64,000 bases of DNA, from assembly GCF_000002865.3 (NCBI RefSeq), contig NW_001865048.1, positions 1,011,752 to 1,075,751 of the forward strand, given 5' to 3'. The notes beneath the pieces are model-generated. The model saw only the letters and a list, made by a program, of their open reading frames with translations, was not told the origin of the DNA and made no database searches. The position numbers and the translations under genes were made by a program. How positions within the stretch are numbered: the stretch's first letter is position 1; every line of letters begins with the position of its first letter. This stretch comes from Monosiga brevicollis MX1. Taxonomy: Eukaryota; Opisthokonta; Choanoflagellata; Craspedida; Salpingoecidae. This document shows positions 48,355 to 58,786 of the stretch, piece after piece.

Positions 48355-51197
48355 TTACTGATACTCTGCCAAGTGTTCGACTCGCAGCGAAGATTTGAGC
48401 TCATCCACACTGAAGCCGGCAAACGGGTAGAATTGAACAACCTAAGAAAAAAAAAAAGAATTGCCGCAACCCGAGCACAGCCATGTGAGCTTTCGAGCGA
48501 CGTGACCACCAAGTGGTGTTGCTGGTCGATATGAACGCACCGTGGTGCCAGGTGCGAGATAAAAGGCGTTGTCGCTGAAACGGCCTTGAGCCCGGGTGGT
48601 GAGGACCACGTAGAAGGCTGGGCTCTTGGTTGACAACGTGATGTTCACGGTGCCATCCGCATTGGCCTTGGTTGCCACCGACGCATCGATGCTGGCGGCC
48701 GGCACATCCATGAATTCGGGGGTAGCCCACGGAATAAAGTTGTCGGACATGACTTGGCCCTCATCAGACGTGACCACGGCTCGCAACATGGCTTGCGAGC
48801 CGTTGAAGTTGTTTGCGTTGAAGTTTTCCAGAGTGAACCATTCGGTAACGCCGGCACCCCGCGCCATGTTGACGCGCTCGACTTGCCACACAGAGCTGTG
48901 GCCATCTGCAAAGCGAATGGTAGATACTTCAACCCGGCCATTAAAGGTGTAAGGGCTATCATTTTTGACGTAGCACACACCACCGTGCGCGCAGGTGGCC
49001 ATGACGTCGGTGTAGATTGACTTTTTCATCAAGTAATGAAGGGGCTTCCAGCGCCCTCCGACCACCTGGCCGTAAACAGCTGAACCGTACTCAAGGCTAC
49101 CCCAGCCACCCGTGGGCCAGATCTCGTTGAGCTGCCACGTCAGCACACCAAACTGGTTGCTGGCACGTCGTGTCTCGATGTTGCTCTTCATCTCCAGCGC
49201 TTGGCTGATCATACACTGTGAAATGCGTCACAGTGACAACTCTGTAAGCGTCGTGCAGCCAAGCGCAATGCTATTCTTCCCAGTGCGTGCATGCCGGTGG
49301 TGATAAAGGCTTGATGCAAGCTGCGCACAAACCTGATACAGCTGACGCTTGAAAGCCTCGCTACCAGCATCGTCCAAGTTTTGCTTGGTACCAAAATAGG
49401 TCTGCCATTGAGATTGATGCACAGCGTGGGTGCGTTAAAGGATCGGCCAAAGGCAACGAGCCCGCCACGAGGCTGTTTGCTTTGCGAGGTAAGCACAATA
49501 CTAGAGGGAGTGCTGTAAGTACACGCACATAGATCAAACTGTCGCAAGGATAGTTGCGTTGGGCCATCACATTGTCGCCATCACATTGCTTCTCAAATCC
49601 ACCTGCGCTCGAGCACAGCCAGCAGGATAGGAACTCCAGTGAGAAACGGGCAGGGAAAATGCCACAGCAAGAGTGCTGCCAAAAGTTCATCTCTTGACGC
49701 ACTGTTGCACGAGTCGGCCGAAGCGTTGCCGTGCAGGCCCCAATGCTCTGGGGCGAGCGTTGCGCTCATCGACTCGAACGAAGACATGACCACACAGCCA
49801 AACTCTGACGCAAAAACATTCTCCAAGGCCGGGCCAGTCTAGCAAAAAGTAGCACGCAAGAACGCCAAAGGTGAGATTTGATGAACTGCAGCAGAGTCAT
49901 GTCAATGCCACAAACGCGACTCTAGGTTCGGAAACACTAACAGCTGTCTTGGTAAAGGTGGTGGGAATGTTGGCTGAAAAGGGATCGTATCCATTGCCGC
50001 CATTGACAGAAGGAAAGCCAGAACCCTATGGCACCGAGGCAAGTTTGAAGTAATGTAAGCGCAAGATCATGTGCTGTCACAGAGTCCGTCGGTGACCCAT
50101 ACACATGCCACATACGTGCTGATACGGGCCGTGCGTCTCAAACGTGTGCGGTTCTGGTGGTACGGGAGGCAGGGGACCGTGTGGTTTGGGCCAGCAGGCT
50201 ATGCGGTTGGGTCTAGAGCGTGCAAGCATGTTGTCAATACACAGGGGCACAGAAAGGATTGGACAAAAGGCGGGGGGTGGGGGGTGGGGTGGAGATGTGG
50301 AGCATTGGCTCACGCGTAGGAAGGTGTTGCAGTATTGTTCTTGAGATAGCAGATGCCAGAGCTCAAGATGGAGGCCTTGCAGCTTGTGGTGTTGCGGCAG
50401 AATTCGCAGCATTCAGCCTGGGATCCGCCAAAAAAGAACACACAACAAAGGAGATGAGAGGGGCAGATCATTAAGGCAATGATTTGCTTCAAAGCTCAGA
50501 GGCGCAAGTGTGGAAAAAAGAGGGGCTTACCGTAACGTTGTCAGAGGACATGGCCTTTGAGATCCAAGAAGAGCCAGCATCAAAGTCAATATTTTGTTGA
50601 TAATCGCAGTGATCATCGGGAGCAGCCACGGGAGCTTCAGCCTTCTCATGCACCACCGTGATCAAGGGCTGACCATTGGGAGCGGCTACTCGAACACGCA
50701 GCGCATCAGATTGCCAGCTATGCGGGAGCAGGATTGCAATTGCTTTTGGGGCGGCTTTGCATCTCGACTTATACCCACCAGTCAAGCGGTTGACACCAGA
50801 CTTCCAGCCGTCAGCAGGACACGAGGGCCAAACAACACGGCTCCCATCTTCTTCTGCCACAAGTGTCATGACAAAGGTTGCATAGATACCTAAAAAATGC
50901 CGGGGGGGGGTCCCTTGAGTTTACGTCGTCTTGTGCTAAAGAAATGAGCGACATGGCAAACGGCACTGACCGGTGTCACTGCCGATCACAACTTGGCACT
51001 CATTGCATCCATCCCAAATGCAGATACTCGGATGGTGGGAGAGACGGCGGATTTGATGGCGGAGCTCGGCGTCCTGGACAGCATCCTGAGTTGGAGCGTG
51101 ACCGCGCTGGGCATACTTTGGAAACGCAGGGCAAGTAAACAAGGGGGCAGTTATGAGGTGCCAAGAGGAGTATCCCAATGAGGAAGGTAGAAATGAA

Positions 51198-51239
<42 letters not shown>

Positions 51240-53426
51240 ACAAGATTAAACGTCGGAAGTTATCGGAAGCCAGTAACTTACAGCCATGTCGTGGTAGACA
51301 ATCATACCCAGCTTGTCGCACTCTTCGTACCACGCATCAGGGAGGAAGATGCCACCTCCCCAAACGCGAAGCGTGTTCATGCCACCGTCATGCGCATTGC
51401 GAACGATTTGACGGTGGGCCTCGGCAGACATGCGACCCTAGCAGTTACCCGTGCCTGTGAAATTGAGAGCGAAAAAGAGTTCACATGACAACTCAAAAGC
51501 AAGCCGCACCTCCAGGTTTTCCATGGGGATCATGTTGGCACCGCGGGAGAAGATGATGAGGCCATTGACGCGAAAGTACATGCCTGTGTTCGGAAAGAAA
51601 CCCCATGGAGCGTCAGGGAGGATTCCGGCCCGTGAGTACGATCGGATGTGCAAACGTCAAACTTGCATGGCAACTAACCGTGATCGTCGGTGCCGTCCAC
51701 GTTGGCATTCTTTGCCACATAGTCAGGATCGGTATCATTGCCCGTGACCAAGGCAAACATGCTACATGGCAAGCAAGCGATCGATGCGCTGAATCGGCAG
51801 AGCATACTGACTGTGGCTGCGTTTTGTTGCTGTGACAAGCGTACCGAAAGCCAATGCGGCGAGTTGTAGAAACTGCGGTGCCTTGCGTAGGCGTGAACGT
51901 GGCGCGCACGGTGTAGAGAGCCTGCTGCCCATAGCCTGCGGGCCACCAAAGAAGCATGTCCTCGGCAGCCACTTGAAAGGAAATGTTGGCAATATAGTCG
52001 CCCTGTCACCATTTGAGCAAAAGCAGTCGGACACAAGATGAGACGTTTGAGAGCTCACAGCTCGTGCTTCGATGCCAACCCACAGATCGAGGACGTACAC
52101 CAGGAAGTGATACGTTGAGGCTGGTGGTGCCAAGCTCGCTGCCGACAGTGACAACTCCTTGAATAGGGGCGGTAGAATGAAGGTGGACATGGGTCTTGAC
52201 TTCAAACCCTGCATGTTGGTGCTCTACCAAGGGCTCGGTAGGATAATCACCCTTGTAAAAAGTGTGGGGCACAAAGTGCGTAATGGCCACAGGTTCCAAC
52301 TGCAAACCAGAAAGAATACAACAGCAACAGGAATGGTTGTGTGGTGAGGCAAGGGGGCGTAAATGTTTGCATGCACCGGCCGGCGTGCTGGCAGCCGGCC
52401 TTGGCTCTGAGCTGAGATGGAGGAAGAGTGTCAACTCACCTCGGCTAGGTAGACGCTTTTCCAAATGCCGCGTGAAAATGTCTTGGCCATATGGGCTGTA
52501 TCCCAGTTGCCAGTGTACGGCGCCCAGTCCCAGCCACCAGCGCAACCCATGAAACGCCTGTAACAATTTAACCTTAATGAGACACGCGGGGGCGTGGGCC
52601 CTCCCCCCCCCCCCCCCCGCTCTCTCTGGCAGATGGCGCGTGCTTTCTTTTGGTCTGGCAGGCAAGGGCAAAAGCGCACCCGTTGACAAAAATGTTGTTC
52701 TCAAAGGCGATGGAGATGGTGTTGGTGCCCACAACAGCCAATGAGGTGACGTCAAACTGGTAACGATAAAACTGGTCGACGAGGTGATCGAGGGGCTCGC
52801 CATTAAAGCTGACCACGGCACCCATTTTAACGCCGTCCAAGACCAGAAAGAGAGAACCTGAACCACAGGCATGCCGGTGGCGCGTGAACATGGGCGAGGA
52901 AAAGGTAAATCGTGCTCCAGATGTTGCGATCCAAAAAGGTGGTGTGTTTCTGACAGAAAAAGCGAACCTTCTGGCTTGGCAGCCAGCTCAAAGGAAGTCG
53001 AGTACTCCCAGTCATAGTCGTTCCAGAGAGACGTGTTGCGAAAATTCACTTCGTACAATGGATCACCAATGACACCAGCCAATTGCAGATCCGTCAGAAG
53101 ATCGCCGGGCACCTGTAATACAAAGAAAGGCCAAGTGCGTTGACGGGTATTGAGGAGGGCAGCGTTATAAGGACTGGAGTCGCCGGTGGCCGGGCGTTTG
53201 GTTGCACACGCGCGAAGTGACCCCACGATTTTAAACATACCTGGCCAGTAAAGGACATGCCGACAGCAGCCGACTGGAGCTTCCAGGTACCATCCAGGTA
53301 GGTCACATTTTTTGCAGCAAGTGGATAATCACGCAGATCTGGCTCTTGCAAATACTGACCCGCCGTCAGCGCGGCGCAGGCCAAGAGCAGGGCCATCATC
53401 GGGCCCAGCCGGTGAGGCTCCTTCAT
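48355..53426 (-). CDS. MANBA: Lysosomal beta-mannosidase (GH2)
   Basis: It should remove the terminal beta-linked mannose from glycoprotein oligosaccharides in the lysosome. The start at 53426 (MKEPHRLGP) leads into a signal peptide (MMALLLACAALTAGQ); an ATG-like extension upstream to 53555 is less likely. The N-terminal jelly roll has VPGDLLTDLQLAGVIGDPLY and NFRNTSLWNDYDWEYSTSF. The immunoglobulin-like and TIM-barrel parts follow, with NAHDGGMNTLRVWGGGIFLP (about 51.35 kb) and HPSICIWDGCNECQVV (about 51.0 kb, the Glu being the expected acid/base). FASEFGCVVMSSFESM (about 49.8 kb) carries the expected nucleophile Glu. Further on come LTWQLNEIWPTGGWGSLEYG (about 49.1 kb) and a C-terminal sandwich ending GRFSDNAFYLAPGTT spliced to VQFYPFAGFSVDELKSSLR. 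The stop is at 48355-48357. The last splice is supported by its match to the human C-terminus. Confidence 0.92.
50271..50292 (+). repeat. G-rich tract in a beta-mannosidase intron
   Basis: Runs of 6, 6 and 4 G separated by single T on the + strand (template strand of the gene), followed by GG. It has quadruplex potential. Confidence 0.5.
51198..51242. repeat. (CAA)n trinucleotide repeat in a beta-mannosidase intron
   Basis: About fourteen CAA units on the + strand (TTG/GTT on the sense strand) in an intron between two TIM-barrel exons. Confidence 0.88.
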
Positions 53427-54354
53427 GTTGATCCAGCCACCAGCACGATGTAAGGAGAGGTTGGGGATGACTCGGCTCTGATGCAGTCGAGGGTGTACAC
53501 CACACAACCGCAAGCAAGAACAACCAGCCAACAACTTCCAAGCGTAGCGCGCCACCCCGCGCTGCCCTTTTGCCGCCGCCTCTCAACGCGCCGTCAACGC
53601 TCTCTCCACTGAACACACACTTCAGTGAGAGAGAGAGAGAGAGAAATTGCATTTGAAGATGTCCAGTGCATGCATCTCTGGTGTTTGACGACATCTGCCT
53701 CCCTCTCTCTGATTTGGGTGTTTTGGTGTCTTTGTCTCTGATTTTTTTACTTGTTTGTGCTTGTTATTTGAAGGTTGTCTAGTCGTATCTCTGGTTCTGT
53801 CTTTGGTTTCGTTCTGTCTCTATTTTCTGTTCTTGTTTCAAATCTTTCACATACACACAAACACACAAAAAAAAAGGAAAAACATCAACAAAAACATGCT
53901 TTGAAGGCGGTCTGTGATGCTGACTCTGGCTCTCTGGCTCTCTAGCTCTCTGGCTGTGTATCTGTGTATCTGTGTATCTGTGTATCTGTGTGTCTGTGTG
54001 TCTGCTCTCTCACTTTTCACCTGCTCTCTCACTCTCTCTGTCATGAAGATGGTGGCAACGGAGGATGGATGTCGATGTATTCCATGCGTCCATGCGGACA
54101 GTCGAGGATTGCTACGGTTGCGAGCACGGTTGTGGAGATGCTCGACGACTGAATTGAATGGACGGATCGCGCGTAGCGCAAGATCAGCAACTGGTTGGCA
54201 GGAGACACGACACCAACCTAATGTTTCCACATCCTCCATTCGCTTCTGCTCCTCTCTGTGCCCTCACAAGGCTGGCCGCTGACCTCGCCTCAAAGTGGTT
54301 GGGGCACCCACGAGCGCGGCCTGGTTCTACCTTTTGTGCCTAATAACATCCAGA
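53427..54354. promoter_or_regulatory. 5' region of beta-mannosidase with GA/CT tracts
   Basis: This is the upstream flank of the beta-mannosidase gene and 3' flank of the next - gene. A GA run lies at 53628-53644, CT-rich bits at 53700-53711 and 54003-54040, and a TCTGTGTA-type repeat at about 53954-54001. No coding exon is supported. Confidence 0.4.
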
Positions 54355-56697
54355 TTAATTCATCTCCGCTGCCGGTGCGGCGACATCCTCGACATTGTCG
54401 TGATGGCCATGATCGCGATCCGCCGCTGCCGCCTCGTCCCGCGCAAGTAAGCGTTGCATTGGCCTGAGGGACAAAAGGCCTGCCAGCGGGAGGAGAGCCG
54501 TGGCCACCCAGACCCAAATCGGATCAAGCGGCGGCAGCATGGCGTTGCCAGCCGCCGCGTATTTCTCTAGCTCCTGAGCGTGAAGCCGCACCTCGGCCAG
54601 GTGCACCGCATCCGCCAATCGCCCATCACGCAACGCCACCAGCAAGCCTGACAACACAGGAGCCAACACGAGAGAGTATGAGTGCGTCAGGGCCGTGGAC
54701 TCGAGAGCAAGACAAAGCACCCCTCTTCCCCCGTGACCCCGGCGGGCAAAAGCGGGCGTCAGACTGCGAGAGCGCGAGATACGTACCGAGCGCGTTGAAG
54801 GTGTCCGACAGGGAGCGCATTTCAGCAGCCTCTTGGTTGAATTCAATGTTTAGCGCAGCGTAGCTGGCGTTCACAAACTGATGGTACAACTCTTGAAAGC
54901 TGGAGGCGATCGCTGGCGCTTTTGTAAGCACGACTGGGCGCACACCATCGTCAATGCTCTCTTCGCCCAACACCTCGATCAACTTCTCGTACATAGGGCC
55001 CACATGCCTACCGCATGATGCGACACAAAATGAAAAAAAGATGATGAGAGGACGTGGGTATAGCTGCGAGGCTCGCCCGCGCGCTGCAACATACATGCGC
55101 TCCTCGTAGACATGGATGATGCGAGTGGCGTTCATCAGGACAGCTGCCGGTAATGCTGAGAGGTGAAATTGGAAATAACTCCTATACATGCAGAGCAAAG
55201 CAGCGGCGACATCAGACCAGGCAGGCTCGAAAGCGGTGGGAAGATGGGCTTGAGGTGACTCAAGACAAGTGAAGGCATCAACACCAAGGGAGGACGAACC
55301 CCTCCATATGCGTTACGGGGACCCAGGCAAAATGGACGTTGGAAAATATGGCTTGGATTACCCCAAAGGTCATCAATGCCAGCGGCGCATGGGGATCATT
55401 GGCAGTGTAAAACATGGCCAGCAAATAATCAGACCCAAGCTCTGTATTAAATGGCCAGGTCCGCCAGGAGGCGAGGCACAGAACGAAGTCGGAATGAACA
55501 TGAGAGGAAAATAACATAGAAAGACAGGCAATGCACATGGTCAAGCAGCTCCACTCGTCAAACAACGGTGCCGCTCTCTTTTCTCGTACCGCTGCGACGC
55601 TTGACAAGTTGCTCGAGGTCAGCAGCCACGACACTACGAGGATAGAGCGGTAATTGCGCCGGAGAGGTTTTACGCATGGCTGAAAAACGAGGGTCCAACC
55701 ACGAAGTGGATTGAAGTAGCTGTGCCAAATGGCCTTCCCCGATTCGATAATTGAGCTCAAAAAACGGTCCATGGACGCGGCGTTCCCCGGGCCTGGGTAG
55801 CAAGAGCAGAATCCAGGTGCGTGCGCGACGCCATGAGTGGTGCGTTGACATCAAGCCACACAGATCCCCCATTCCTCAAAGAAATGCACATCTTGAAAAA
55901 AAGAAAAGAAAAAAAGAAGAAGATCAAATCGGGAACAGGGGTGGCTGGAAAGCCACCACGGCAAAGCAGAACATACGCCAATGACTCGATGTGGAGCGGG
56001 GCACCATAAAGCTCGTCTTGTACACGACTCGTCCAGGTGCCGCACAACTGACGAGCTGTCACACATGTTCCATGTTCTGTTGCGTTGGGATACATCGCGT
56101 CCTGTTCATTTGCTGGTGCCACCTACAAAGCAAAAGGGTAAGCATGAGTTCTCAAACTTGAGAAAGTTGGGTCCAATGAGGCTCGCATTGGCCTGAACGC
56201 AAAGAGCCTCAAGTGTGCTGCAAATATGTAGATGAACATCCATTGCTGCATAATTTCCATACCGCCAAGCAGTAGCAGCAGTTCTCGTTGGCGCCACAGT
56301 CTTGCCATGGCTCGGGTGGTCTCAGAAACAGGCTGCCATCCCGGATGCTGTCCCCCTCGAGCGCAAGATGAGACCGGCTCAAAGCATACTGCCGACGGTG
56401 CGCTGCACAATGTCTTCGGCACGACGCTGCATTCTACATTGCCCATTCGAGGTCAGCAAAGACTCGACCCGCGCGCCTCCAGCTGAGTATGAACCAGTCG
56501 GTACCAACCTGGATGTGAACGCGAGACGGCACTAAGCAGGGCCACCTGCCATAGCTTTGATTCGAGTGGTTATTTCCCGGCAGTGCAAGGGCATCCGAGG
56601 TCTCGGCCAAGGCTGCGGAAGACCCAAGCAGCACCAAAACGCAGCACATCCCAGCGACGGCATGCCGCGACCAAGCACTCCATGTTTTGACGCTCAT
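54355..56697 (-). CDS. Unrecognised type I membrane protein
   Basis: The start at 56697 (MSVKTWSAWSRHAVAG) opens a signal peptide with the hydrophobic core MCCVLVLLGSSAALA. The following exons are extracellular-like with scattered N-glycosylation sites and cysteines, for example CTLEALCVQANASLIGPNF-like sequence near 56.2 kb and NATEHGTCVTARQLCGTW near 56.05 kb. Near 55.75 kb lies FFELNYRIGEGHLAQLLQS, near 55.4 kb ALMTFGVIQAIFSNVHFAW, and near 54.9 kb FQELYHQFVNASYAALNIEF. The last exon has a membrane segment (WVWVATALLPLAGLLSL) and a short His/Asp-rich cytoplasmic tail ending at stop 54355-54357. I do not recognise a family. Exon joins in the first third are uncertain. A receptor or surface enzyme is possible but nothing here shows which. 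Confidence 0.55.
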
Positions 56698-56973
56698 CAC
56701 GCGCTGAGGCTGGTCACCCATGGCCACAAGCCTTGACCCTCTTCCCAACCCCTGGGACCACGCCCTACCCCCCTTCCTCGATCAAGCCTCGGTGCCGCAG
56801 GCGCTTGCGACAAGACAAACAACCACCGCCCCTGATCCCCTCTGAGACCAGCGAGCCCCGGCAAATCCTCCGACTCGAGCGCGCACAGAGAGAGCGAAAA
56901 GCAGAGAGAGAGACGCACACACATGAAAAGAGCAAAAGCAATTAAAATTAAAACGAATGGTTGTAAATTTAGA

Positions 56974-57021
<48 letters not shown>

Positions 57022-57155
57022 AACACTCTTGACACACACACACACACACACACAATGTATAATGTCAGATAAACAAAAAAGTGCTGACAATCTGTCGCCG
57101 GTTCCATGAAATGATGACAATTTGATCTTGACTGATCTGGGGTTGCAGAGAGAGA
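56698..57155. promoter_or_regulatory. Divergent 5' region with GA tract and (CA)n repeats
   Basis: The type I membrane protein gene (-) and CPI1 (+) start outward from this 458-bp spacer. It has a GA-rich stretch (56886-56913) and two (CA)n tracts (about 56979-57019 and 57033-57053). Confidence 0.45.
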
Positions 57156-58620
57156 ATGGCAGCACGGCGAGGCGGGTTGACCGGGGGGGTCAGTGGTGGT
57201 GGTGGTGGTGGTGGTGGTGGTGGTGATGGATCAACGGAGAAAACACGGGAGTATGGACGGCAATGGATGGCGCGGGATCCCAGCAAGCGCTGGGCTGAGC
57301 TGTTTTACTTGGCTTACGCGCCTGTTTGGATCGCGATGATTGCCGCGGTGGTTGGCTTTCAGTGGTACACTTGGTTTGAAGGTGGGGTCTTCCTCCCCCC
57401 TTCTCGCCCCAAGCTCAGCTGCAGCAGGGATTGCTCACGGGAGTGCGATTGTTGCCACTGCGTAGGGGTGCACTACTTTGTCACGGGCATCATCATTGCT
57501 GCTCCCATCTTCGTTGTACCGCTGATCATCAACCGTGAACCGATTCCTTGGCGAGAGCGCTTTTGGTACGTGTGTGCAGCTGAGGCTCTGCGCCCCAGCA
57601 TTGGCATCGGCCCGCTCACGTACCAGCTTGACAACCATGGCCGATGCTCTGGCCCGGGATGGCACTTTACAGGTTCAAATCTTTGATCTGGCACGTTGTC
57701 TTCTCCTTTATCGGCAACCACTTTCTAACGGTGAGTGCGTCGGGCGTCTTGCTTTCACCGTGGGCCACCAACACCATCGGTGCCAAGATTGTACCTGACC
57801 CTCTTGGTTCACTGCTAGCACTATTTTTTTAATGTGTTGGGTTGCTTCTACACGGTGCCGACGGAAAACGGCCGCTATGAGTTTAACACTGTGCCTTGGT
57901 GCATGCATCTGATCACGGTGGCCTATTTTGCTTTTTACCACACCACCATCTCCATGCTCATGCGACGCATCGGCTATTGGACGACCGCCTGGAGCTGGGT
58001 GGGGCGCTTCCTGTTTGTCGCGGCGTGTGGCTTTGCCACTGCTGTGCTGGAAGCCGTGACCATATCTGCCTTTCCGCATTACGTTGGTGACCTCACCCCA
58101 GGCCCCCGAGCTCTTCACGTTGCACGCTGAGCCAACGCTTTATGTTCCTTTCACGTTTACTGTCGCTGCCACCCTCTTTTTAGCGCTATCCCGATGCATG
58201 GACCATGTATACACAGGGCTCTGCATTTTACACGCTCCTCTTTCTCGTCACTTTCCCTGCCTACAGCTTGCTGGACGAATTTCCCACTACCCGCCGCACC
58301 TGGCGCGGCTTTTTGGAACATGCCCTGGCCTGTGGCATGGCGGTGCGTAGCTGACAGATTGCAACACTAGTGATTGATTGCACCACGCCGTCCTGACCCA
58401 TCTCGCTTCGCACACGACTGACTTGTGCAGGTGTTTATCTTGGATGACTTGTTTCGCCTGCTCGTGGGGCCAGTGACAGGCGTTGACGCTGCCAACAATT
58501 CCAGGTCAGCAGCCCACCCTTGTGCTGCGGAGATGCTCAAGGAAGTTTGGTCCGAGCGCATTGGGACAAAGCCTCACGTTGTGCCCATGGGTCAGCCCGC
58601 CATACGCGCAAGAATTGTAG
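57156..58620 (+). CDS. CPI1: Cycloeucalenol cycloisomerase (CPI1-like)
   Basis: The plant enzyme opens the 9,19-cyclopropane ring of cycloeucalenol to give obtusifoliol, at the ER. The start at 57156 gives a Gly-rich leader containing a poly-Gly run, then MARDPSKRWAELFYLAYAP, very close to the Arabidopsis N-terminus. Six exons splice cleanly: GIIIAAPIFVVPLIINREPI, then RERFW joined to FKSLIWHVVFSFIGNHFLT, joined to HYFFNVLGCFYTVP. Next are HLITVAYFAFYHTTISMLMR and AVLEAVTISAFPHY joined to RYPDAWTMYTQGSAFY, then ILDDLFRLLVGPVTG. Hydrophobic segments match a multi-pass membrane protein. I place the end at TAG 58618-58620 after a last short intron (donor after 58508, acceptor GTCAG); this terminal exon is tentative. 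The gene is interesting because it is needed only if cyclopropyl sterols are made. Confidence 0.88.
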
Positions 58621-58786
58621 ACCGGCAAAAGGGACCCCACTCGCCAAGCAACATGTCGAAACAGCACGGCTTATTTTGGCTGGCTTCCATGCAGCGCGTG
58701 GTGGTGTCGAGGTCGCCCGAGTCCATGAACACTCTTTTAACATGTAAAAACAAACTTTTTTTAAAAAATTCAAACAAACTGGCCTC

